This document shows positions 1 to 5,108 of a stretch of DNA of 5,108 nucleotides, piece after piece. Under the pieces are notes generated by a model. It was not told where the DNA came from and ran no database searches. It was given only the letters and a program-made list of their open reading frames with translations. Source of the DNA: an uncultured Lachnospiraceae bacterium (GTDB taxonomy: Bacteria > Bacillota > Clostridia > Lachnospirales > Lachnospiraceae). Both the position numbers and the translations under genes were made by a program. How positions within the stretch are numbered: the stretch's first letter is position 1; each line of letters opens with the position of its first letter. The stretch spans positions 1 to 5,108 of the forward strand of contig CAMNGO010000160.1 in NCBI GenBank assembly GCA_946538445.1, in the 5' to 3' direction.

Positions 1-375
1 GGATGCGGTAATGTAGGATGTATAGAAAGTCTGGCCGGAGGACTGTACCTGGCCAAACTGCAGAAAACCAACTATCCGGAAACTCCCATCGGCAATCTGT
101 TCACAGAGCATGGGAAGGAAGCGCTTCTCACACAATATATCGACCGGGTGGCTATGGCAATCGCCACGGAGATCAACATATTGAATCCTGATTATAATCT
201 TGTGGGGGGCGGTGTTCCATCCATGCCGGATTTTCCACAGGACCTGCTGGCGGAAAGAATCCACTTCCATACCAGAAAACCATATCCGGCAGAAGATCTG
301 AACATCATCTTCACTGGGGACAGGCCGGAAAAATGTGTGATTGGAGCTGCCTATTACGCATTTGATAAGCTTTGA
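1..375 (+). CDS. alsK: ROK-family sugar kinase, C-terminal part; D-allose kinase (AlsK)-like
   Basis: Partial gene: the frame is open from base 1 and ends at TGA 373-375, leaving 124 residues of a protein that is normally about 300. The first visible residues, GCGNVGCIE, are most of the ROK zinc-binding signature CxCGxxGCxE, in which the cysteines help hold a structural zinc; the first Cys would lie just upstream of the window. Downstream come the helix IATEINILNPDYN and the glycine turn GGGV followed by MPDFP. These closely match the C-terminal half of E. coli AlsK as I remember it (IATSINLFDPD, GGGVMDMPAFP). ROK kinases phosphorylate the 6-hydroxyl of a free hexose with ATP in the cytoplasm; AlsK acts on D-allose. 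The ATP and most sugar-binding residues are outside the window, so substrate is inferred by resemblance only. Another ROK hexokinase is the main alternative. The gene ends in a strong hairpin terminator and converges on the neighbouring minus-strand genes. Confidence 0.82.
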   Translation, partial: GCGNVGCIESLAGGLYLAKLQKTNYPETPIGNLFTEHGKEALLTQYIDRVAMAIATEINILNPDYNLVGGGVPSMPDFPQDLLAERIHFHTRKPYPAEDLNIIFTGDRPEKCVIGAAYYAFDKL

Positions 376-380
376 CAGAT

Positions 381-431
381 AAAAAAATCCGGCAGGATTT
401 TCCACTCGGGGAAATCCTGCCGGATCTTTTT
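381..431. terminator. Bidirectional rho-independent terminator between convergent genes
   Basis: Bases 387-400 pair perfectly with 412-425 (14 bp, containing the core CCGGCAGG), and the stem extends by one T-G wobble and two C-G pairs to a five-base loop at 404-408. On the plus strand the stem is followed by TTTTT (427-431). On the minus strand it is followed by seven Ts, the complement of the A-run at 381-387. It begins 5 bp after the kinase stop and lies 5 bp beyond the stop of the minus-strand oxidoreductase, so it can end both transcripts. Confidence 0.93.
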
Positions 432-436
432 ATAGA

Positions 437-1426
437 TTATTTTTCGTCTGTAAAATATATTCCTGCTGCTTTTCTTGAACTTTCGATAATCTCGATGACA
501 GAAAGCATGGTCTCCAATCCCTTCTCCATCTTATCCTGATCCCCATCAAGGATCATCTTCGTCATCTCCTGCACCTCATAGAACCACCTGTCCGGATTAG
601 GCTGGAGATTGAAGGTTTCATCGGAGTTCTTCGTTACCAGGCGGACTTCAGCGATTCCGTTGCTGCCGTCTTTGATATAAATATATCCCTTTTCTCCTTC
701 AATCTGGAAATAATTCACACCCCAGGTATCTTTTGCACCTGCCTGACTGCTGACGAAGTCTTCATATTCCATGGTAAGCAGACCGGACGTATCCACCAGA
801 TTATCATATATGTTAGGAAGATAGACTGTTTTCTTTGGTTTGCCAAAAAGGGCCACATTCAGATAGACATTATAATAGTTGATATCCATCAGACAGCCCC
901 CTGCATAATCCGGGCTGAATACATTAGGCACCTGACCGGCAAGAAGAGCATCGTATCTGCTGGAATACTGGCTGTAATTACCCATGACCAGTTTGATTCT
1001 TCCTACTTTGGACAGCTGGTCTTTCAGAATCTGAAGATTGGGAAGGAAAAAGGTTGGTGTAGCATCCACCAACAGAAGTTTCTTTTCTTTCGCCAAGGCT
1101 ATCACTTCCTCCGCCTTTTCTTTGGTGGAGGCAAAGGGCTTCTCACAGATTACATTCTTTCCTGACAGAAGGGCTGCCTTGGTATGGGGATAATGGAGGT
1201 TATTGGGGGAAGCTACATAGATAAAGTTTACTGCTTCGTCTGCAAACAGGTCCTCCAGGGAAGTATACACTTTATCCACTCCGTAATCGGAGGCAAGGCT
1301 TCGTCCCTTTTCTTCTGTTCTGGAATAGACTGCCTCCAGTCTGATTCCCTCTGTCAGTTTCACATTGTCAAGGATGGAGCGGACGATGGCCCCGGATCCG
1401 ATGGTTCCTAATCTGATTTCCTTCAT
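437..1426 (-). CDS. Gfo/Idh/MocA-family NAD(P)-dependent oxidoreductase, YulF/IolU-like
   Basis: A complete 329-residue cytoplasmic dehydrogenase. The N-terminal Rossmann fold (about 1-120) starts with the dinucleotide-binding turn GTIGSGAIV (7-15). The second strand ends in Tyr-Ser-Arg (34-36), where an Arg commonly contacts the 2'-phosphate of NADP(H). ASPNNLHYP (72-80) and the family hallmark EKP (95-97), with the active-site lysine Lys96, follow. The C-terminal alpha/beta domain has GGCLMDINYY (176-185); Asp181 and Tyr185 fit the usual DxxxY substrate site. SQYSSRYDA (152-160) strongly recalls Bacillus subtilis YulF (IolU), reported as a scyllo-inositol dehydrogenase, but the substrate here is inferred and could be another polyol or sugar. 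The start is supported by AGGAG seven bases upstream (1434-1438). It is the last gene of the three-gene minus-strand set, 53 bp after its neighbour, and ends at the bidirectional terminator. It is not a duplicate of the adjacent oxidoreductase: motifs around the active site differ. Confidence 0.9.
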   Translation of the reverse strand: MKEIRLGTIGSGAIVRSILDNVKLTEGIRLEAVYSRTEEKGRSLASDYGVDKVYTSLEDLFADEAVNFIYVASPNNLHYPHTKAALLSGKNVICEKPFASTKEKAEEVIALAKEKKLLLVDATPTFFLPNLQILKDQLSKVGRIKLVMGNYSQYSSRYDALLAGQVPNVFSPDYAGGCLMDINYYNVYLNVALFGKPKKTVYLPNIYDNLVDTSGLLTMEYEDFVSSQAGAKDTWGVNYFQIEGEKGYIYIKDGSNGIAEVRLVTKNSDETFNLQPNPDRWFYEVQEMTKMILDGDQDKMEKGLETMLSVIEIIESSRKAAGIYFTDEK

Positions 1427-1479
1427 ATTTTTACTCCTGATGTCTCTTAAAATCCGTATCCTTATTACTTTTCAATCAT

Positions 1480-2496
1480 TTATTTATGGGATTTGGCAAC
1501 CTCTGTCGCAGCTTCCAGCATCTCAAGAACACAGATTACTTCCTCATCTTTAATACATTTCTCAGCCCCATGTTCGATGGCATCCACCAAGTTATCGTAG
1601 ATTCGTTCATAGTGGGCACAGTCCACGGGAACTTTCTCTGTGACAGTCTCACCATTCTCGTCATGATATACCAGAGTTCCCCAGCGGTCCTCGGAAGCCG
1701 GTGCCATACTCACTTTATGGCGTCCTACCACTTTTTTCTTTCCGGAATTATGCACTACCGGGGGCAGGGTGAAACTTCCCTTGGTTCCATGAAGGGTAAA
1801 CCGGGGATAATCGATGGAGACACACATGCTGGTATTGACCGTAGCCTTCATATTTCCATAGTAGAATTCCAGATCATAATAGTCATCTCCGATGCCGGGA
1901 TGATGTATGCTGCGCACATCGAAATATGTCATCTCCGGAATACCAAAAAGGCTGACTACCTGGTCTGTGGTATGAACTCCCAGATTATAAAGGGTACCGA
2001 GATGATCATACCAGCCATTTGTTTTATAATAATCATAATGGCTTTCCAGTTTCACAATGTCCCCGATCTTACCACTGTTGATTACGTCTTTTAAAGCAAG
2101 GAAATCCGCATCAAAACGACGGTTCTGGTTTGGCATGCAGACCAGCCCCTTCTCCCTGGCAAGATCAAAGACTTCCTTAGCTTCCGCTGCTGTCGGGGCA
2201 AAGGGTTTTTCAATCAAAGCATGTTTCCCGGCGTTCAGAATCTGTTTTGCGTAAGGAACATGGAACTGATCCGGTGTGTTTACCACCACAAGGTTCACCT
2301 CTTCGTCATCCAGGACAGACTGAAAGTCCGTGGTGAAGATAATTTCGGGATAAAACGGTTCGTACTCTGCAAACTGAGGGATATCTTCCTCCCTGCGGTA
2401 AACATATTTCACCCTGATATCATCCCTGTTCTCCACATAGGGAATATGATATTCTCTTACACTGACTCCAAAACCGACATATGCTACTGTTACCAT
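1480..2496 (-). CDS. yhhX: Gfo/Idh/MocA-family oxidoreductase, YhhX-like
   Basis: A complete 338-residue oxidoreductase, close to the 345 residues of E. coli YhhX. The N-terminal Rossmann domain opens with YVGFG and REYHIPYV (14-21), matching the YhhX pattern GFGKS..RYHLPYV. Arg34-Arg35 at the end of the second strand suggests NADP(H). The family motif EKPF (96-99) carries the active-site Lys97. QNRRFDADF (124-132), ESHYDYY (151-157) and LGVHTTDQ (172-179) follow; His175 and Asp178 are the expected catalytic pair in the GxHxxD class. The C-terminal domain includes DYPRFTLHGTKGSF (229-242). The same QNRR and GxHxxD pattern occurs in the scyllo-inositol dehydrogenases IolW and YdgJ, so a polyol or inosose substrate is possible, but YhhX itself has no firmly established substrate that I know of. 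The start is supported by AGGAG eight bases upstream. It lies 46 bp after the Nudix-HAD gene and 53 bp before the second oxidoreductase, probably co-transcribed with both. Confidence 0.9.
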   Translation of the reverse strand: MVTVAYVGFGVSVREYHIPYVENRDDIRVKYVYRREEDIPQFAEYEPFYPEIIFTTDFQSVLDDEEVNLVVVNTPDQFHVPYAKQILNAGKHALIEKPFAPTAAEAKEVFDLAREKGLVCMPNQNRRFDADFLALKDVINSGKIGDIVKLESHYDYYKTNGWYDHLGTLYNLGVHTTDQVVSLFGIPEMTYFDVRSIHHPGIGDDYYDLEFYYGNMKATVNTSMCVSIDYPRFTLHGTKGSFTLPPVVHNSGKKKVVGRHKVSMAPASEDRWGTLVYHDENGETVTEKVPVDCAHYERIYDNLVDAIEHGAEKCIKDEEVICVLEMLEAATEVAKSHK

Positions 2497-2542
2497 TATT
2501 ATTTCTCCTGTTCTTTTCTATATTATTATGCTATCCCTTTCG

Positions 2543-3544
2543 TCATTCATCTTTTAGCAAAGACTCCAGGGTATCCGCCAACATTTTACGGGATGTCACC
2601 CAGACACCATCCATACCCAACTCATGACCCTTTTGTACATTTTCAAGACGGTCATCAAAGAAGATGGACTCCTCGAACTTCAGATCATATTTATTCATGA
2701 GGTAGTCATAGATCTCCCTCTCCGGTTTGATCACTTTGGGTTCATAAGAAACCACCACACCATCCATATAATCCATAAATGGAGCCCCTTCCGTGTGAAG
2801 AGTGAAGAGATACTCCGAATAATTGGACAGGATATAGGTACGGTAGCCTTTCTCCCTGAGACGGCGGATGGACTCCCAGATCTCCGTCCGGTCTTCTCCC
2901 CGCATCATCTTGGCATCTGTCATAAACTGGCGGATATAAGTCACATCACTTTCCGGCAGATAGCTGGCGTACTCTTCCACCATCCGGTCCGGTCCCCAGA
3001 TTCCACGGTCGAACTTGTCTGTCCAAATGGGATTGGAGAACATTTCTTCTCCGATCCTTCTACTGTTCGTCTCAGACAAACCATAATCCATGAACATCTC
3101 TACCCATCGATACTGGAGAAGCACATGTCCCACATCAAATACCAGGTTACGAAGGGTGAATCCTTCCTTTTTAAGTCTGTCAATCAGATTGCGGTCGGCA
3201 GGAAGCCAATCTACACTGTCCAGTTCTTCCCTGGTAAGCCATCTGGATGCCATATGCTCCTTTAAGGTGAGTTCTCCCCGGATCACAGAGCAGAAGTAGC
3301 ACTCCATATGCAGATGAAAATCCGGATAATCATAATCAATCACTTCATATAGTCTTCCCACCGAAATCTCGGTGGACAGTTCTTCACGGATTTCCCTGAC
3401 AAGAGCCTGTTGCGGGGTTTCTCCGTCGAGCAGTTTCCCCCCGGGGAACTCCCATCCCCCTTTCATATCTCCATATCCTCTCTGGGTAGCGAAAATACGA
3501 TCTCCTTTTCTTATTATGGCTGCCACAACATGTTTTGTCTCCAT
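2543..3544 (-). CDS. Nudix hydrolase (MutT-like) fused to HAD-IA phosphatase (YihX-like)
   Basis: A 333-residue two-domain protein. Residues 1-127 form a complete MutT-type Nudix domain: VVAAII near the start, then the Nudix box with Gly36, Glu42, Arg50, Glu51, Glu54 and Glu55; only the late Gly is changed, to Ser57. WEFPGG (31-36) is typical of MutT enzymes that hydrolyse oxidised nucleotides such as 8-oxo-dGTP. Residues 131-333 are a complete HAD domain. Motif I is FDVGHVL with nucleophile Asp137; motif II is LSNYS (239-243); motif III is around Lys270/Lys273 (KVIKPE); motif IV is FFDDRLENV (295-303), Asp297-Asp298. Gly139 replaces the second Asp of DxD, as in YihX-type phosphatases (FDLGNV), whose E. 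coli member acts on alpha-glucose-1-phosphate. The fusion is one uninterrupted frame with only a few residues between domains. The start is supported by AAGGGA six bases upstream and by the promoter behind it. It heads the putative three-gene operon. Housecleaning of damaged nucleotides or metabolites is likely; the exact substrates are unknown. Confidence 0.9.
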   Translation of the reverse strand: METKHVVAAIIRKGDRIFATQRGYGDMKGGWEFPGGKLLDGETPQQALVREIREELSTEISVGRLYEVIDYDYPDFHLHMECYFCSVIRGELTLKEHMASRWLTREELDSVDWLPADRNLIDRLKKEGFTLRNLVFDVGHVLLQYRWVEMFMDYGLSETNSRRIGEEMFSNPIWTDKFDRGIWGPDRMVEEYASYLPESDVTYIRQFMTDAKMMRGEDRTEIWESIRRLREKGYRTYILSNYSEYLFTLHTEGAPFMDYMDGVVVSYEPKVIKPEREIYDYLMNKYDLKFEESIFFDDRLENVQKGHELGMDGVWVTSRKMLADTLESLLKDE

Positions 3545-3587
3545 AAAATATCCCTTCGCCTTTCAAATCAACTCATCACAGTATAAA

Positions 3588-3616
3588 ATATTAATACCTT
3601 TGAAATTAATTGTCAA
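3588..3616 (-). promoter_or_regulatory. Sigma-A-type promoter for the Nudix-HAD/oxidoreductase operon
   Basis: On the minus strand a perfect -35 TTGACA (3611-3616) is followed after exactly 17 bases by TAATAT (3588-3593), a 4 of 6 match to the -10 consensus. Transcription would start near 3581, giving a leader of roughly 37 bases before the ATG at 3544. A second, better -10-like hexamer, TATACT (3580-3585), lies 25 bases from the -35 and has no good -35 of its own. Confidence 0.7.
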
Positions 3617-3651
3617 TAATAATCATTTAGTTTCAAATATTTTTAATTTCA
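3601..3651. repeat. 9-bp inverted repeat flanking the -35 region, possible operator
   Basis: TGAAATTAA at 3601-3609 is the exact reverse complement of TTAATTTCA at 3643-3651, with the -35 hexamer between the arms. TTTGAAA at 3599-3605 is also mirrored by TTTCAAA at 3631-3637, and TTTCAAAT occurs at both 3561-3568 and 3631-3638. The composition is so AT-rich that chance repeats are expected, so a regulatory role is only a suggestion. Confidence 0.3.
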
Positions 3652-3659
3652 ATAATATA

Positions 3660-3704
3660 AAAGAGTAACAAAGGTCTTATAATAAAACTTTTGTTACCCT
3701 CTTT
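3660..3704 (-). terminator. Rho-independent terminator of the esterase gene
   Basis: Bases 3666-3674 pair with 3688-3696 (TAACAAA with TTTGTTA at the core, including one G-T pair), and 3660-3665 pair with 3699-3704 beyond a two-base bulge. Read on the minus strand, the hairpin starts 20 bases after the esterase stop and runs into TTTTATATTATT. The stem is AT-rich and bulged, so it is weaker than the terminator near base 400. There is no comparable T-run on the plus strand. Confidence 0.65.
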
Positions 3705-3724
3705 CGTGTATTATGATCTCACAA

Positions 3725-5108
3725 TCACAATCTTTTTTTATTATCCGATATCAGTTTCATCATGTTTTTACGGAAAGTCCACTGGCTGTACAGTTTAACC
3801 TCCGAGGACTCCACCACTTTTTCAGCCGCAAAATCATACCGCATGGTAGGTAGTTTGTCCGGTTCTTTCTTGCCTTCCACCCATGCAACCAGGGCTCTCA
3901 TACCGTCTGCGATGGATACTGCAGGGCCGCTCCAATCCAGGATCGAATGCCCGGCCAGCTCGGGCATATAGAGCCGAAGGGTCTTATTCAGCATCTTTTC
4001 TGACGGGAAATAATCAAAGACCTCCATGTAGTAATCGATCATCGTCTCATAGGGGAGAACACAATCACCGGTTCCCTGGGTGATGATCAGTTTACCTCCC
4101 TGGGCTGCGAATGCCGTCAGATCTTTCTGATTAAAGCTGTAGCGATCCAGCTTTCTGTGACATTCATAATAAATCTGAGAAAACTGTTCGTAACTGCAGC
4201 TATGGATATCAAAGTCAGGATCTCCCACAGTCCAGCGGATATACTGTTCTGCGATGGGCATCAAACCATAGCGTCCGTCCGGTTTTCTCTGGAAGTATCC
4301 ATACATGGGATTCCCTGTAGGGAGAGGCCATTGACGAATGGTAGGGCCGAATCCATAAGTGATTCTCTTCCCATTTTTAAGGACCGGTCCGTCCCAGGTC
4401 TTCACCATAACCTGAATATCCTTTCTGGTGATCGGTCCGTCCTCTGTCTCCAAACCATAGAGATCATGGATGAACTTTCTCCAGAAAGCATCCTTGCTGT
4501 TATAAGGCAGATACCGGAGTACCGGATCATGGATGGCGATATCACGGGCCTTTTTATATTTGGACAGGGCCACCACATGTTTCTCATTGGCTTCCACTAC
4601 TGCTGCCCAGACACAGGTAAAGGTCAGATTAACATGATCGATAGGCGGAGCATCCGCCCATAAGCCGTCATAATCCTTAGGGAAAAGAAGGGCTTCTGTC
4701 ATGACCTCCCGGGCTCCCCCGGAAGTGCCATGCATATAGCTGGCCTTAATCTTTTCAAGATAAACCGCCTCCACGATTTTTTTGGCACAGACAGTCATCT
4801 CATGTATAGCTGTAAAGGCCCAGGAATCAATGTGATCCCACTCCAGATTTCCATTCTCATCAAAACCCCAGCTGCAGTCCAGCCGGATGGCGGTATCATT
4901 ATCTGTCACGCCGGCTGCATATCCATTCTTCAAGGCCATAGGCCAGGAGATGACGTTGAATCGTACTGCGGAAAACCAGTCCACTTCCGTGTTGGTCCCG
5001 GCACCGGCTATCCCCATAAAACAATGGTTCCAGTTCACCGGAAGATAAACCCTCAATCTGGCAGTATGGTTTTTCGCAACCTTCTGCTCCATGCGGACCT
5101 CATAGAAT
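3725..5108 (-). CDS. Tannase/feruloyl esterase-family alpha/beta hydrolase, N-terminus cut by window edge
   Basis: Carboxylesterase of the tannase/feruloyl esterase family, which cleaves phenolic esters such as galloyl or feruloyl esters. Numbering from the Met at 5090-5092, the core begins with LRVYLPVNWN (13-22) and the glycine-rich GIAGAG (27-32). The nucleophile elbow is HGTSGG (121-126) with Ser124, followed by the family segment FPKDYDGLWADAPP (137-150). A lid insertion follows (about 170-320), then TGDCVLP with acid Asp343 and AGHS with His382, completing a Ser-Asp-His triad. Family members usually have Cys beside the Ser and the His (CS-D-HC, a disulfide); here these are Thr123 and Ser383. 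The frame stays open upstream of this Met to the right edge (FYEVR), and homologues have further residues there, so the true start and any signal peptide are out of view. It is followed by its own terminator, so it is probably a separate unit from the Nudix-HAD operon. Actual substrate unknown. Confidence 0.85.
   Translation of the reverse strand, partial: FYEVRMEQKVAKNHTARLRVYLPVNWNHCFMGIAGAGTNTEVDWFSAVRFNVISWPMALKNGYAAGVTDNDTAIRLDCSWGFDENGNLEWDHIDSWAFTAIHEMTVCAKKIVEAVYLEKIKASYMHGTSGGAREVMTEALLFPKDYDGLWADAPPIDHVNLTFTCVWAAVVEANEKHVVALSKYKKARDIAIHDPVLRYLPYNSKDAFWRKFIHDLYGLETEDGPITRKDIQVMVKTWDGPVLKNGKRITYGFGPTIRQWPLPTGNPMYGYFQRKPDGRYGLMPIAEQYIRWTVGDPDFDIHSCSYEQFSQIYYECHRKLDRYSFNQKDLTAFAAQGGKLIITQGTGDCVLPYETMIDYYMEVFDYFPSEKMLNKTLRLYMPELAGHSILDWSGPAVSIADGMRALVAWVEGKKEPDKLPTMRYDFAAEKVVESSEVKLYSQWTFRKNMMKLISDNKKRL

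Larger units (their letters stand above)
3545..3724. other. AT-rich intergenic region between the esterase and Nudix-HAD genes
   Basis: These 180 bases are markedly AT-rich compared with the flanking genes. They hold the terminator of the esterase gene (right part), the promoter of the Nudix-HAD operon (left part), and inverted and direct repeats around that promoter. No convincing small gene was found: short open frames here lack ribosome binding sites. Confidence 0.7.

Noticed and set aside
1486..2094. 202-codon plus-strand open frame opposite the YhhX-like gene
   Set aside because: It lies entirely antisense to a gene with clear family motifs, its translation shows no recognisable domain, and it lacks a convincing ribosome binding site.
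437..2496. The two oxidoreductases as a recent tandem duplication or one broken gene
   Set aside because: Both are full length with intact motifs, and their active-site motifs and loops belong to different subfamilies.
3140..3170. Frameshift or gene-fusion artefact at the Nudix-HAD junction
   Set aside because: The frame runs through the junction without a stop, both domains are complete on either side, and there is no start codon with a ribosome binding site for a separate HAD gene.
2624..3265. 213-codon plus-strand open frame opposite the Nudix-HAD gene
   Set aside because: It is the mirror of a well-supported two-domain protein and its translation has no family features.
3580..3585. TATACT as the main -10 of the operon promoter
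   Set aside because: It matches consensus better than TAATAT but sits 25 bases from the perfect -35 and has no suitable -35 at 16-18 bases.
4157..4663. 168-codon plus-strand open frame opposite the esterase
   Set aside because: It is antisense to the conserved esterase core, with low-complexity-free but unrecognisable translation and no ribosome binding site.
5090..5092. This ATG as the true start of the esterase
   Set aside because: GAGG lies at a short but possible distance upstream, yet the frame remains open to the window edge with family-like residues before it, so an upstream start is more likely.

Overview
The window looks like a chromosomal segment of an anaerobic gut-type Firmicute, most likely a Lachnospiraceae or related Clostridia. 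The basis is moderate GC content, strong AGGAG-type ribosome binding sites, AT-rich intergenic DNA with TTGACA-type promoters, U-tailed hairpin terminators, and sugar-metabolism proteins of Firmicute flavour. This placement is inference from style and remembered families, not from a marker gene.

Layout: (1) 1-375, plus strand, holds the C-terminal third of a ROK-family sugar kinase closest to D-allose kinase (AlsK). (2) 381-431 is a strong hairpin with an A-tract on one side and a T-tract on the other, so it can terminate transcription from both converging directions. (3) 437-3544, minus strand, is a three-gene tandem set. In transcription order it encodes a Nudix-HAD fusion protein, a YhhX-like Gfo/Idh/MocA oxidoreductase and a second, quite different Gfo/Idh/MocA oxidoreductase of the YulF/IolU type. 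Gaps are 46 and 53 bp with no visible terminator, so they are probably one operon driven by a promoter at about 3588-3616. (4) 3545-3724 is an AT-rich intergenic region carrying that promoter, an inverted repeat around it, and the terminator of the next gene. (5) 3725 to the right edge, minus strand, is a tannase/feruloyl-esterase-family alpha/beta hydrolase whose N-terminus lies outside the window.

Taken together, the genes suggest carbohydrate and plant-glycoside or aromatic-ester use. The esterase could release aromatic esters, the two NADP-type dehydrogenases could interconvert sugars or inositols and their keto forms, and the kinase could phosphorylate a hexose. The link between the esterase, the three-gene set and the kinase rests on proximity only; they sit in three separate transcription units. 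No mobile element, CRISPR array, tRNA or rRNA is visible. The two observations most worth a second look are the near-linkerless Nudix-HAD fusion and the esterase in which both cysteines of the family's usual CS-D-HC catalytic arrangement appear to be replaced.
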